Below are positions 18,612 to 29,984 of a stretch of DNA of 64,000 nt, piece after piece; the first letter of the stretch is position 1, and each line of letters starts with the position of its first letter. The stretch covers positions 19,097,501 to 19,161,500 of the forward strand of contig CM061092.1 of NCBI GenBank assembly GCA_030770545.1, given 5' to 3'. The position numbers were made by a program, and so were the translations under genes. Below the pieces are notes generated by a model, which was given only the letters and a program-made list of their open reading frames with translations, ran no database searches and was not told where the DNA came from. The stretch comes from Macropodus opercularis. Lineage: Eukaryota > Chordata > Actinopteri > Anabantiformes > Osphronemidae.

Positions 18612-19014
18612 TTTGCGTAGTTAGTCCGTGAGTGACTGAGCTTTGAAAGTTTTTTAAAAAAAAAAATCAGATGGTGTTCATGAGAGAGAGCAGCTGACTG
18701 CAGTCCTTGAGAAGCCCGTTCAACTTAGCGTAGAGAGTCAACAGTGGTGTGACACGTGAGTGACCGAAAATGAGATACGCTCCTGCACTTCTGTTCACCT
18801 GCGGTTCGTGACAAACTGATTGCAGTAGTTGGGATGAGAAACTAAAAGTTCTTGCACAAACTGTTTTGGTATCGCAGTCTGAGTGGTATTTTTCCAATGT
18901 TCTTCGGAGCGAAGGTGTGCGGCAATGGCACGGAGGACACGTGGTCAGCAAACCTTACCGTGGATTATGGAAGGCCTGCATGCAAAGACCACAACTTCCA
19001 AGACCTTTTTCTGT

Positions 19015-19077
19015 GGCAGTGTGGCCGAGCACTTAAGGCGCTGGATTAAGGCTCCAGTCTCATTTAAGGTGTGGGAT
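19015..19077 (+). pseudogene. Truncated Leu-AAG pseudogene
   Basis: D loop reads GCACTTAAGGCG instead of GCACCCAAGGCG. Shared only with 31803..31865. Confidence 0.83.
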
Positions 19078-19758
19078 CTCTTAGAAAGTTCTAAATTTAT
19101 CAAAACGTAACCTCACAATGTACAAACCTTCAGGCGTGGTAAATTCTCGCATGAGTTCAAGTTTCTCACGAATCCACTAGTGCCCCATGTGTGCGATACT
19201 GCTTCACGCTGAGCTGTAACAATCAAGCAGGTTTTGTGGAAACACCTTTGGCCAGACACACACTTCTTTGTATAGTAAGTTTGGAGTTCAAGGATCCAAG
19301 AGGTTAGGTACAGTGTCATTTCTTTTTCGTGAACTGGTGCCTTTACACAGAACCAGTAGAAGCCTTTATTTCAAGGGGGCCCTAATGTGTAGGGGTTTCT
19401 CTTGTTTTTAAATCCGTCTGATTTGGAGAATCTATGAACAAGTAATGGTGTAGGAGGCTGTAAATTGTTCATTGTGAGTCAAAATCTACCTGCAAACACT
19501 TTAGAGTTAAGCTCTGTGTTTGAAAATACATTGCACCTAACCTCTTAGATCCTTGAACTCAAAACCTACTATACAATAAAGTGCGTGTCTGGTCAAAGGT
19601 ACTTCCACAAAACCCACTTGACTGTTAGAGCTCAGCGTCAAGTAAAATTGTATGATCTGTATGTAAAGCCACTATGGATATTCCACCCTGAGTCGCCTGT
19701 CTTAGGGCACACTGGCGTAATTGCTTTTTTGCTTTGCTTTGCTTTGCTTTGCTTTTAA

Positions 19759-19840
19759 GGTAGTGTGGCCGAGTGGTCTAAGGCGCTGGATTAAGGCTCC
19801 AGTCTCGTTTGAGGCGTGGGTTCAAATCCCACCACTGCCA
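19759..19840 (+). tRNA. tRNA-Leu-AAG: tRNA-Leu (AAG), terminal type
   Basis: As 1488..1569; no nearby T4. Confidence 0.96.
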
Positions 19841-20155
19841 AAACGCTCTGAGGCCAACAAAGCGTAACCTCTCAAAGTGCAGACATGTAGCGAATTCCCG
19901 TACGACTTCAAGTTTCTCATGAATCCACTAGTGCCCCATGTGTATGATTCTACCTCACGCTGAGCCGTATCAATCAAGTAGGTTGTGTGGAAGCACCTTT
20001 GGTTGCACTCTGAGCTATACCTGCGTAGGCATTGTCCACACACTTCTTTGTATTATAGGTTTGGAGCTTGGGTACAATACAATTTCTTTCTCCTAAGCTT
20101 CTGCCATTACACGGAACACTTAACTACACCCTAGTAGTAAACTAAAGGCTGTTTT

Positions 20156-20228
20156 CGAGCTAGCCAGGAGTCGAACCTAGAATCTTCTGATCCGAAGTCA
20201 GACGCTTTAGCCATTACGCCACTAGCCC
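20156..20228 (-). tRNA. tRNA-Arg-TCG: tRNA-Arg (TCG), D-stem variant
   Basis: D arm GGCTAAAGC replaces GGATAACGC, giving G12-A23. Also in units 9, 12, 14, 15 and 16. Confidence 0.92.
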
Positions 20229-20327
20229 TGCTTTAGCTTGTGCACACATGTCGCAACATTGCCTGTACGCGATTGACAGCGACAAAGAGCATTGCATTGA
20301 ACACCAAAACAAAGAAGAAGGTATCAG

Positions 20328-20399
20328 TGCCGTGACCCGGATTCGAACCGGGGTTGCTGCGGCCACAACGCAGAGTACTAACCACTATACGGTCACGGC
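20328..20399 (-). tRNA. tRNA-His-GTG: tRNA-His (GTG), base-8 variant
   Basis: GCCGTGACCG replaces GCCGTGATCG, so the near-universal U8 is C. Found only here. Confidence 0.92.
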
Positions 20400-20471
20400 T
20401 GGGTTGCTGCAACTGTGCCTCCGTGCGAGGTAAACAACTAGTCCTTATTACATCCAACTAAAGGCTGTTTT

Positions 20472-20544
20472 CGAGCTAGCCAGGAGTTGAACCTAGAATC
20501 TTCTGATCCATAGTCAGACGCGTTATCCATTGCGCCACTAGCCC
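20472..20544 (-). tRNA. Arg-type tRNA with anticodon ATG
   Basis: The body is Arg-ACG, but the anticodon loop reads CTATGGA, so the anticodon is ATG, which pairs with the His codon CAU. C35, an identity base for arginyl-tRNA synthetase, is lost. T loop G57 is also A (TTCAACT), as in units 5, 7, 9, 12 and 14. It is likely a decayed gene. Mischarging or His-codon reading is only a possibility. Confidence 0.9.
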
Positions 20545-20953
20545 TGCGTTTGGGAGTGCATAGGTGTCACAATATTGCCTATACATCGTTGACAGGCAAA
20601 CAAATATCTTCCCCCAGTTGTGGAGTTTGTCAGTTATCTGACAGTTTGCGAAGGTCGCAGGCGGCAAGAAAAGAAGCAGTAGTCATGTGTGTAGTTCTGA
20701 ACTTTGCAACAACAAGCATAGCATTGAATGCAATACATAATTGTCACAACATTGCATGTACCTGCTTAATATCGACAAAAATCTTCCTGCATGTACACGT
20801 TTACTGAGTTTGGCACTTATGTGACTGCTCGTGAAGGTTGCAGGTGTCAGAAAGTGGACCAGACGTCTTTGTGTGTAGTTGTAATCTTTGTAACAGGAAG
20901 CATAGCATTTAATGCAATGATCACCAAAACAAACAAGTTAAGGGACGTCACAG

Positions 20954-20988
20954 TGACGAGACTGGGATTCGAACCGCAAATGCTGCAG
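20954..20988 (-). pseudogene. tRNA-His 3'-half pseudogene
   Basis: Same as 2683..2717. Confidence 0.73.
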
Positions 20989-21005
20989 TTTCTGACCGGC
21001 TCTCA

Positions 21006-21077
21006 AGCAGAGTGGCGCAGCGGAAGCGTGCTGGGCCCATAACCCAGAGGTCGATGGATCGAAACCATCCTCTGCTA
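21006..21077 (+). tRNA. tRNA-iMet-CAT: Initiator tRNA-Met (CAT)
   Basis: Canonical. Confidence 0.98.
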
Positions 21078-21296
21078 ATTGCGTTAGTGTTCGCCGTCAA
21101 GCTGTGTGATTAACACAGGGTATATGTTTTTGCCGTTTGCATTAAAGCACAAGTGTTCAGGGTTCTTTCCACCTCTTAATGGTTCAGCGATCTGTATGTA
21201 AAGCCACTGTGGACATTCCACCCCGAGTCGCCCGTCTCAGGCCAGCCTGGCATTAGTGCTTTCTTTGTTAGCCATGCATCAATTGCTTCCTTTTAA

Positions 21297-21378
21297 GGTA
21301 GTGTGGCCGAGTGGTCTAAGGCGCTGGATTTAGGCTCCAGTCTCAATTGAGGCGTGGGTTCAAATCCCACCGCTGCCA
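21297..21378 (+). tRNA. tRNA-Leu-TAG: tRNA-Leu (TAG), broken terminator
   Basis: Gene canonical, but the 3' flank reads TCTTTGC, so no T4 occurs until the T/A tract about 180 bp on. Confidence 0.95.
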
Positions 21379-21462
21379 TCTTTGCATCTTCCGGGAGGCA
21401 ATAGCAGGCAGTAATCTCCATGAACGTTTAGTGGGTGACTGGGCCGTCAAGCTTGACGTGTA

Positions 21463-21518
21463 GCTGGGTTTAGGCTCCAGTCCCAATTGAGGCATGGCTT
21501 CAAATCCAACCACTGAAA
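21463..21518 (+). pseudogene. 3'-half Leu-TAG pseudogene
   Basis: CCAACC variant. Confidence 0.78.
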
Positions 21519-21921
21519 TTTGCGTAGTTAGTCCGTGAGTGACTGAGCTTTGAAAGTTTTTTTAAAAAAAAAATCAGATGGTGTTCATGAGAGAGAGCAG
21601 CTGATTGCAGTCCTTGAGAAGCCCGTTCAACTTAGCGTAGAGAGTCAACAGTGGTGTGACACGTGAGTGACCGAAAATGAGATACGCTCCTGCACTTCTG
21701 TTCACCTGCGGTTCATGACAAACTGATTGCAGTAGTTGGGATGAGAAACTAAAAGTTCTTGCACAAACTGTTTTGGTATCGCAGTCTGAGTGGTATTTTT
21801 CCAATGTTCTTCGGAGCGAAGGTGTGCGGCAATGGCACGGAGGACACGTGGTCAGCAAACCTTACCGTGGATTATGGAAGGCCTGCATGCAAAGACCACA
21901 ACTTCCAAGACCTTTTTCTGT

Positions 21922-21984
21922 GGCAGTGTGGCCGAGCACCCAAGGCGCTGGATTAAGGCTCCAGTCTCATTTAAGGTGTGGGAT
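21922..21984 (+). pseudogene. Truncated Leu-AAG pseudogene
   Basis: Same as 754..816; AAAGCG flank. Confidence 0.83.
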
Positions 21985-22665
21985 CTCTTAGAAAGTTCTA
22001 AATTTATCAAAGCGTAACCTCACAATGTACAAACTTGCAGGCGTGGTAAATTCTCGCATGAGTTCAAGTTTCTCACGAATCCACTAGTGCCCCATGTGTG
22101 CGATACTGCTTCACGCTGAGCTGTAACAATCAAGCAGGTTTTGTGGAAACACCTTTGGCCAGACACACACTTCTTTGTATAGTAAGTTTGGAGTTCAAGG
22201 ATCCAAGAGGTTAGGTACAGTGTCATTTCTTTTTCGTGAACTGGTGCCTTTACACAGAACCAGTAGAAGCCTTTATTTCAAGGGGGCCCTAATGTGTAGG
22301 GGTTTCTCTTGTTTTTAAATCCGTCTGATTTGGAGAATCTATGAACAAGTAATGGTGTAGGAGGCTGTAAATTGTTCATTGTGAGTCAAAATCTACCTGC
22401 AAACACTTTAGAGTTAAGCTCTGTGTTTGAAAATACATTGCACCTAACCTCTTAGATCCTTGAACTCAAAACCTACTATACAATAAAGTGCATGTCTGGT
22501 CAAAGGTACTTCCACAAAACCCACTTGACTGTTAGAGCTCAGCGTCAAGTAAAATTGTATGATCTGTATGTAAAGCCACTATGGATATTCCACCCTGAGT
22601 CGCCTGTCTTAGGTCACACTGGCGTAATTGCTTTTTTGCTTTGCTTTGCTTTGCTTTGCTTTTAA

Positions 22666-22747
22666 GGTAGTGTGGCCGAGTGGTCTAAGGCGCTCGATTA
22701 AGGCTCCAGTCTCATTTGAGGCGTGGGTTCAAATCCCACCACTGCCA
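22666..22747 (+). tRNA. tRNA-Leu-AAG: tRNA-Leu (AAG), anticodon-stem mismatch
   Basis: GCGCTCGATTAAGG replaces GCGCTGGATTAAGG: G29 becomes C and faces C41 in the anticodon stem. Variable arm CTCATTTGAG. No nearby T4. First of eleven such copies. Confidence 0.9.
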
Positions 22748-23062
22748 AAACGCTCTGAGGCCAACAAAGCGTAACCTCTCAAAGTGCAGACATGTAGCGA
22801 ATTCCCGTACGACTTCAAGTTTCTCATGAATCCACTAGTGCCCCATGTGTATGATTCTACCTCACGCTGAGCCGTATCAATCAAGTAGGTTGTGTGAAAG
22901 CACCTTTGGTTGCACTCTGAGCTATACCTGCGTAGGCATTGTCCACACACTTCTTTGTATTATAGGTTTGGAGCTTGGGTACAATACAATTTCTTTCTCC
23001 TAAGCTTCTGCCATTACACGGAACACTTAACTACACCCTAGTAGTAAACTAAAGGCTGTTTT

Positions 23063-23135
23063 CGAGGTAGCCAGGAGTCGAACCTAGAATCTTCTGATCC
23101 GAAGTCAGACGCGTTATCCATTACGCCACTAGCCC
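23063..23135 (-). tRNA. tRNA-Arg-TCG: tRNA-Arg (TCG), acceptor mismatch
   Basis: 3' acceptor CTACCTC instead of CTAGCTC gives C4-C69. Also in units 10, 11, 13, 15 and 17. Confidence 0.92.
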
Positions 23136-23234
23136 TGCTTTAGCTTGTGCACACATGTCGCAACATTGCCTGTACGCGATTGACAGCGACAAAGAGCATT
23201 GCATTGAACACCAAAACAAAGAAGAAGGTATCAG

Positions 23235-23306
23235 TGCCGTGACCCGGATTCGAACCGGGGTTGCTGCGGCCACAACGCAGAGTACTAACCACTATACGAT
23301 CACGGC
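23235..23306 (-). tRNA. tRNA-His-GTG: tRNA-His (GTG)
   Basis: Canonical. Confidence 0.97.
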
Positions 23307-23378
23307 TGGGTTGCTGCAACTGTGCCTCCGTGCGAGGTAAACAACTAGTCCTTATTACATCCAACTAAAGGCTGTTTT

Positions 23379-23451
23379 CGAGCTAGCCAGGAGTTGAACC
23401 TAGAATCTTCTGATCCGTAGTCAGACGCGTTATCCATTGCGCCACTAGCCC
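23379..23451 (-). tRNA. tRNA-Arg-ACG: tRNA-Arg (ACG)
   Basis: T loop TTCAACT (A57), which keeps the purine; otherwise canonical. Confidence 0.96.
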
Positions 23452-23860
23452 TGCGTTTGGGAGTGCATAGGTGTCACAATATTGCCTATACATCGTTGAC
23501 AGGCAAACAAATATCTTCCCCCAGTTGTGGAGTTTGTCAGTTATCTGACAGTTTGCGAAGGTCGCAGGCGGCAAGAAAAGAAGCAGTAGTCATGTGTGTA
23601 GTTCTGAACTTTGCAACAACAAGCATAGCATTGAATGCAATACATAATTGTCACAACATTGCATGTACCTGCTTAATATCGACAAAAATCTTCCTGCATG
23701 TACACGTTTACTGAGTTTGGCACTTATGTGACTGCTCGTGAAGGTTGCAGGTGTCAGAAAGTGGACCAGACGTCTTTGTGTGTAGTTGTAATCTTTGTAA
23801 CAGGAAGCATAGCATTTAATGCAATGATCACCAAAACAAACAAGTTAAGGGACGTCACAG

Positions 23861-23895
23861 TGACGAGACTGGGATTCGAACCGCAAATGCTGCAG
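23861..23895 (-). pseudogene. tRNA-His 3'-half pseudogene
   Basis: Same as 2683..2717. Confidence 0.73.
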
Positions 23896-23912
23896 TTTCT
23901 GACCGGCTCTCA

Positions 23913-23984
23913 AGCAGAGTGGCGCAGCGGAAGCGTGCTGGGCCCATAACCCAGAGGTCGATGGATCGAAACCATCCTCTGCTA
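23913..23984 (+). tRNA. tRNA-iMet-CAT: Initiator tRNA-Met (CAT)
   Basis: Canonical. Confidence 0.98.
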
Positions 23985-24203
23985 ATTGCGTTAGTGTTCG
24001 CCGTCAAGCTGTGTGATTAACACAGGGTATATGTTTTTGCCCTTTGCATTAAAGCACAAGTGTTCAGGGTTCTTTCCACCTCTTAATGGTTCAGCGATCT
24101 GTATGTAAAGCCACTGTGGACATTCCACCCCGAGTCGCCCGTCTCAGGCCAGCCTGGCATTAGTGCTTTCTTTGTTAGCCATGCATCAATTGCTTCCTTT
24201 TAA

Positions 24204-24285
24204 GGTAGTGTGGCCGAGTGGTCTAAGGCGCTGGATTTAGGCTCCAGTCTCAATTGAGGCGTGGGTTCAAATCCCACCGCTGCCA
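24204..24285 (+). tRNA. tRNA-Leu-TAG: tRNA-Leu (TAG), broken terminator
   Basis: Canonical gene; TCTTT in place of T5. Confidence 0.95.
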
Positions 24286-24369
24286 TCTTTGCATCTTCCG
24301 GGAGGCAATAGCAGGCAGTAATCTCCATGAACGTTTAGTGGGTGACTGGGCCGTCAAGCTTGACGTGTA

Positions 24370-24425
24370 GCTGGGTTTAGGCTCCAGTCCCAATTGAGGC
24401 ATGGCTTCAAATCCCACCACTGAAA
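24370..24425 (+). pseudogene. 3'-half Leu-TAG pseudogene
   Basis: CCCACC variant. Confidence 0.78.
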
Positions 24426-24828
24426 TTTGCGTAGTTAGTCCGTGAGTGACTGAGCTTTGAAAGTTTAAAAAAAAAAAAAATCAGATGGTGTTCATGAGAG
24501 AGAGCAGCTGACTGCAGTCCTTGAGAAGCCCGTTCAACTTAGCGTAGAGAGTCAACAGTGGTGTGACACGTGAGTGACCGAAAATGAGATACGCTCCTGC
24601 ACTTCTGTTCACCTGCGGTTCATGACAAACTGATTGCAGTAGTTGGGATGAGAAACTAAAAGTTCTTGCACAAACTGTTTTGGTATCGCAGTCTGAGTGG
24701 TATTTTTCCAATGTTCTTCGGAGCGAAGGTGTGCGGCAATGGCACGGAGGACACGTGGTCAGCAAACCTTACCGTGGATTATGGAAGGCCTGCATGCAAA
24801 GACCACAACTTCCAAGACCTTTTTCTGT

Positions 24829-24891
24829 GGCAGTGTGGCCGAGCACCCAAGGCGCTGGATTAAGGCTCCAGTCTCATTTAAGGTGTGGGAT
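24829..24891 (+). pseudogene. Truncated Leu-AAG pseudogene
   Basis: Same as 754..816; AAAGCG flank. Confidence 0.83.
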
Positions 24892-25562
24892 CTCTTAGAA
24901 AGTTCTAAATTTATCAAAGCGTAACCTCACAATGTACAAACTTTCAGGCGTGGTAAATTCTCGCATGAGTTCAAGTTTCTCACGAATCCACTAGTGCCCC
25001 ATGTGTGCGATACTGCTTCACGCTGAGCTGTAACAATCAAGCAGGTTTTGTGGAAACACCTTTGGCCAGACACACACTTCTTTGTATAGTAAGTTTGGAG
25101 TTCAAGGATCCAAGAGGTTAGGTACAGTGTCATTTCTTTTTCGTGAACTGGTGCCTTTACACAGAACCAGTAGAAGCCTTTATTTCAAGGGGGCCCTAAT
25201 GTGTAGGGGTTTCTCTTGTTTTTAAATCCGTCTGATTTGGAGAATCTATGAACAAGTAATGGTGTAGGAGGCTGTAAATTGTTCATTGTGAGTCAAAATC
25301 TACCTGCAAACACTTTAGAGTTAAGCTCTGTGTTTGAAAATACATTGCACCTAACCTCTTAGATCCTTGAACTCAAAACCTACTATACAATAAAGTGCGT
25401 GTCTGGTCAAAGGTACTTCCACAAAACCCACTTGACTGTTAGAGCTCAGCGTCAAGTAAAATTGTATGATCTGTATGTAAAGCCACTATGGATATTCCAC
25501 CCTGAGTCGCCTGTCTTAGGTCACACTGGCGTAATTGCTTTTTTGCTTTGCTTTGCTTTTAA

Positions 25563-25644
25563 GGTAGTGTGGCCGAGTGGTCTAAGGCGCTGGATTAAGG
25601 CTCCAGTCTCATTTGAGGCGTGGGTTCAAATCCCACCACTGCCA
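25563..25644 (+). tRNA. tRNA-Leu-AAG: tRNA-Leu (AAG), internal type
   Basis: CTCATTTGAG variable arm, T5 terminator. Confidence 0.96.
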
Positions 25645-25728
25645 TTTTTGCATCTTCCGGGAGGCAATAGCAGGCAGTAATCTCCATGAACGTTTAGTGG
25701 GTGACTGGGCCGTCAAGCTTGACGTGTA

Positions 25729-25784
25729 GCTGGGTTTAGGCTCCAGTCCCAATTGAGGCATGGCTTCAAATCCAACCACTGAAA
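25729..25784 (+). pseudogene. 3'-half Leu-TAG pseudogene
   Basis: CCAACC variant. Confidence 0.78.
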
Positions 25785-26187
25785 TTTGCGTAGTTAGTCC
25801 GTGAGTGACTGAGCTTTGAAAGTTTTTTTAAAAAAAAAATCAGATGGTGTTCATGAGAGAGAGCAGCTGACTGCAGTCCTTGAGAAGCCCGTTCAACTTA
25901 GCGTAGAGAGTCAACAGTGGTGTGACACGTGAGTGACCGAAAATGAGATACGCTCCTGCACTTCTGTTCACCTGCGGTTCATGACAAACTGATTGCAGTA
26001 GTTGGGATGAGAAACTAAAAGTTCTTGCACAAACTGTTTTGGTATCGCAGTCTGAGTGGTATTTTTCCAATGTTCTTCGGAGCGAAGGTGTGCGGCAATG
26101 GCACGGAGGACACGTGGTCAGCAAACCTTACCGTGGATTATGGAAGGCCTGCATGCAAAGACCACAACTTCCAAGACCTTTTTCTGT

Positions 26188-26250
26188 GGCAGTGTGGCCG
26201 AGCACCCAAGGCGCTGGATTAAGGCTCCAGTCTCATTTAAGGTGTGGGAT
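26188..26250 (+). pseudogene. Truncated Leu-AAG pseudogene
   Basis: Same as 754..816; TTTCTAACG in the flank. Confidence 0.83.
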
Positions 26251-26912
26251 CTCTTAGAAAGTTCTAAATTTATCAAAGCGTAACCTCACAATGTACAAAC
26301 TTTCAGGCGTGGTAAATTCTCGCATGAGTTCAAGTTTCTAACGAATCCACTAGTGCCCCATGTGTGCGATACTGCTTCACGCTGAGCTGTAACAATCAAG
26401 CAGGTTTTGTGGAAACACCTTTGGCCAGACACACACTTCTTTGTATAGTAAGTTTGGAGTTCAAGGATCCAAGAGGTTAGGTACAGTGTCATTTCTTTTT
26501 CGTGAACTGGTGCCTTTACACAGAACCAGTAGAAGCCTTTATTTCAAGGGGGCCCTAATGTGTAGGGGTTTCTCTTGTTTTTAAATCCGTCTGATTTGGA
26601 GAATCTATGAACAAGTAATGGTGTAGGAGGCTGTAAATTGTTCATTGTGAGTCAAAATCTACCTGCTCTGTGTTTGAAAATACATTGCACCTAACCTCTT
26701 AGATCCTTGAACTCAAAACCTACTATACAATAAAGTGCGTGTCTGGTCAAAGGTACTTCCACAAAACCCACTTGACTGTTAGAGCTCAGCGTCAAGTAAA
26801 ATTGTATGATCTGTATGTAAAGCCACTATGGATATTCCACCCTGAGTCGCCTGTCTTAGGTCAGACTGGCGTAATTGCTTTTTTGCTTTGCTTTGCTTTG
26901 CTTTGCTTTTAA

Positions 26913-26994
26913 GGTAGTGTGGCCGAGTGGTCTAAGGCGCTGGATTAAGGCTCCAGTCTCGTTTGAGGCGTGGGTTCAAATCCCACCACTGGCA
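26913..26994 (+). tRNA. tRNA-Leu-AAG: tRNA-Leu (AAG), terminal, acceptor mismatch
   Basis: G2-G71 mismatch (CACTGGC), as in unit 3. Confidence 0.9.
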
Positions 26995-27309
26995 AAACGC
27001 TCTAAGGCCAACAAAGCGTAACCTCTCAAAGTGCAGACATGTAGCGAATTCCCGTACGACTTCAAGTTTCTCATGAATCCACTAGTGCCCCATGTGTATG
27101 ATTCTACCTCACGCTGAGCCGTAACAATCAAGTAGGTTGTGTGGAAGCACCTTTCGTTGCACTCTGAGCTATACCTGCGTAGGCATTGTCCACACACTTC
27201 TTTGTATTATAGGTTTGGAGCTTGGGTACAACACAATTTCTTTCTCCTACGCTTCTGCCATTACACGGAACACTTAACTACACCCTAGTAGTAAACTAAA
27301 GGCTGTTTT

Positions 27310-27382
27310 CGAGCTAGCCAAGAGTCGAACCTAGAATCTTCTGATCCGAAGTCAGACGCGTTATCCATTACGCCACTAGCCC
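27310..27382 (-). tRNA. tRNA-Arg-TCG: tRNA-Arg (TCG)
   Basis: T stem CTTGG for CCTGG makes a G52-T62 wobble; found only here. Confidence 0.94.
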
Positions 27383-27481
27383 TGCTTTAGCTTGTGCACA
27401 CATGTCGCAACATTGCCTGTACGCGATTGACAGCGACAAAGAGCATTGCATTGAACACCAAAACAAAGAAGAAGGTATCAG

Positions 27482-27553
27482 TGCCATGACCCGGATTCGA
27501 ACCGGGGTTGCTGCGGCCACAACGCAGAGTACTAACCACTATACGATCACGGC
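27482..27553 (-). tRNA. tRNA-His-GTG: tRNA-His (GTG)
   Basis: 3' acceptor TCATGGC gives a G4-T69 wobble. Confidence 0.95.
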
Positions 27554-27625
27554 TGGGTTGCTGCAACTGTGCCTCCGTGCGAGGTAAACAACTAGTCCTT
27601 ATTACATCCAACTAAAGGCTGTTTT

Positions 27626-27698
27626 CGAGCTAGCCAGGAGTCGAACCTAGAATCTTCTGATCCGTAGTCAGACGCGTTATCCATTGCGCCACTAGCCC
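27626..27698 (-). tRNA. tRNA-Arg-ACG: tRNA-Arg (ACG)
   Basis: Canonical. Confidence 0.97.
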
Positions 27699-28107
27699 TG
27701 CGTTTGGGAGTGCATAGGTGTCACAATATTGCCTATACATCGTTGACAGGCAAACAAATATCTTCCTCCAGTTGTGGAGTTTGTCAGTTATCTGACAGTT
27801 TGCGAAGGTCGCAGGTGGCAAGAAAAGAAGCAGTAGTCATGTGTGTAGTTCTGAACTTTGCAACAACAAGCATAGCATTGAATGCAATACATAATTGTCA
27901 CAACATTGCATGTACCTGCTTAATATCGACAAAAATCTTCCTGCACGTACACGTTTACTGAGTTTGGCACTTATGTGACTGCTCGTGAAGGTTGCAGGTG
28001 TCAGAAAGTGGACCAGACGTCTTTGTGTGTAGTTGTAATCTTTGTAACAGGAAGCATAGCATTTAATGCAATGATCACCAAAACAAACAAGTTAAGGGAC
28101 GTCACAG

Positions 28108-28142
28108 TGACGAGACTGGGATTCGAACCGCAAATGCTGCAG
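28108..28142 (-). pseudogene. tRNA-His 3'-half pseudogene
   Basis: Same as 2683..2717. Confidence 0.73.
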
Positions 28143-28159
28143 TTTCTGACCGGCTCTCC

Positions 28160-28231
28160 AGCAGAGTGGCGCAGCGGAAGCGTGCTGGGCCCATAACCCA
28201 GAGGTCGATGGATCGAAACCATCCTCTGCTA
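28160..28231 (+). tRNA. tRNA-iMet-CAT: Initiator tRNA-Met (CAT)
   Basis: Canonical; CTCCAGC 5' flank as in unit 3. Confidence 0.98.
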
Positions 28232-28449
28232 ATTGCGTTAGTGTTCGCCGTCAAGCTGTGTGATTAACACAGGGTATATGTTTTTGCCGTTTGCATTAAA
28301 GCACAAGTGTTCAGGGTTCTTTCCACCTCTTAATGGTTCAGCGATCTGTATGTAAAGCCACTGTGGACATTCCACCCGAGTCGCCCGTCTCAGGCCAGCC
28401 TGGCATTAGTGCTTTCTTTGTTAGCCATGCATCAATTGCTTCCTTTTAA

Positions 28450-28531
28450 GGTAGTGTGGCCGAGTGGTCTAAGACGCTGGATTTAGGCTCCAGTCTCAAT
28501 TGAGGCGTGGGTTCAAATCCCACCGCTGCCA
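28450..28531 (+). tRNA. tRNA-Leu-TAG: tRNA-Leu (TAG), D-stem variant
   Basis: C11-A24 mismatch; T5 follows. Confidence 0.92.
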
Positions 28532-28615
28532 TTTTTGCATCTTCCGGGAGGCAATAGCAGGCAGTAATCTCCATGAACGTTTAGTGGGTGACTGGGCCGT
28601 CAAGCTTGACGTGTA

Positions 28616-28671
28616 GCTGGGTTTAGGCTCCAGTCCCAATTGAGGCATGGCTTCAAATCCAACCACTGAAA
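28616..28671 (+). pseudogene. 3'-half Leu-TAG pseudogene
   Basis: CCAACC variant. Confidence 0.78.
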
Positions 28672-29074
28672 TTTGCGTAGTTAGTCCGTGAGTGACTGAG
28701 CTTTGAACGTTTTTTTAAAAAAAAAATCAGATGGTGTTCATGAGAGAGAGCAGCTGACTGCAGTCCTTGAGAAGCCCGTTCAACTTAGCGTAGAGAGTCA
28801 ACAGTGGTGTGACACGTGAGTGACCGAAAATGAGATACGCTCCTGCACTTCTGTTCACCTGCGGTTCATGACAAACTGATTGCAGTAGTTGGGATGAGAA
28901 ACTAAAAGTTCTTGCACAAACTGTTTTGGTATCGCAGTCTGAGTGGTATTTTTCCAATGTTCTTCGGAGCGAAGGTGTGCGGCAATGGCACGGAGGACAC
29001 GTGGTCAGCAAACCTTACCGTGGATTATGGAAGGCCTGCATGCAAAGACCACAACTTCCAAGACCTTTTTCTGT

Positions 29075-29137
29075 GGCAGTGTGGCCGAGCACCCAAGGCG
29101 CTGGATTAAGGCTCCAGTCTCATTTAAGGTGTGGGAT
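29075..29137 (+). pseudogene. Truncated Leu-AAG pseudogene
   Basis: Same as 754..816. Confidence 0.83.
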
Positions 29138-29818
29138 CTCTTAGAAAGTTCTAAATTTATCAAAACGTAACCTCACAATGTACAAACTTTCAGGCGTGGT
29201 AAATTCTCGCATGAGTTCAAGTTTCTCACGAATCCACTAGTGCCCCATGTGTGCGATACTGCTTCACGCTGAGCTGTAACAATCAAGCAGGTTTTGTGGA
29301 AACACCTTTGGCCAGACACACACTTCTTTGTATAGTAAGTTTGGAGTTCAAGGATCCAAGAGGTTAGGTACAGTGTCATTTCTTTTTCGTGAACTGGTGC
29401 CTTTACACAGAACCAGTAGAAGCCTTTATTTCAAGGGGGCCCTAATGTGTAGGGGTTTCTCTTGTTTTTAAATCCGTCTGATTTGGAGAATCTATGAACA
29501 AGTAATGGTGTAGGAGGCTGTAAATTGTTCATTGTGAGTCAAAATCTACCTGCAAACACTTTAGAGTTAAGCTCTGTGTTTGAAAATACATTGCACCTAA
29601 CCTCTTAGATCCTTGAACTCAAAACCTACTATACAATAAAGTGCGTGTCTGGTCAAAGGTACTTCCACAAAACCCACTTGACTGTTAGAGCTCAGCGTCA
29701 AGTAAAATTGTATGATCTGTATGTAAAGCCACTATGGATATTCCACCCTGAGTCGCCTGTCTTAGGTCACACTGGCGTAATTGCTTTTTTGCTTTGCTTT
29801 GCTTTGCTTTGCTTTTAA

Positions 29819-29900
29819 GGTAGTGTGGCCGAGTGGTCTAAGGCGCTGGATTTAGGCTCCAGTCTCAATTGAGGCGTGGGTTCAAATCCCACCGCTGCCA
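29819..29900 (+). tRNA. tRNA-Leu-TAG: tRNA-Leu (TAG)
   Basis: Canonical; T5 follows. Confidence 0.96.
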
Positions 29901-29984
29901 TTTTTGCATCTTCCGGGAGGCAATAGCAGGCAGTAATCTCCATGAACGTTTAGTGGGTGACTGGGCCGTCAAGCTTGACGTGTA

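Larger units (their letters stand above)
15535..21168 (+). repeat. Array unit 4 (5634 bp)
   Basis: Leu order TAG, TAG, AAG, AAG. Near-copy of unit 7, 12,788 bp away. Rare variants shared by the pair are ATTAAAGCTCC, GCACTTAAGGCG, CAAACCTTCAGG and TTAGGGCACAC. Confidence 0.95.
21169..24075 (+). repeat. Array unit 5 (2907 bp)
   Basis: Basic unit. Pairs with unit 8 at 12,758 bp (shared CTGATTGCAG and AACTTGCAGG). The 30 bp shortfall from 12,788 equals two small deletions in unit 7. Confidence 0.95.
24076..28322 (+). repeat. Array unit 6 (4247 bp)
   Basis: Leu order TAG, AAG, AAG. Its end matches unit 3. The inverted-repeat loop lost about 19 bp near 26666. Confidence 0.95.
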
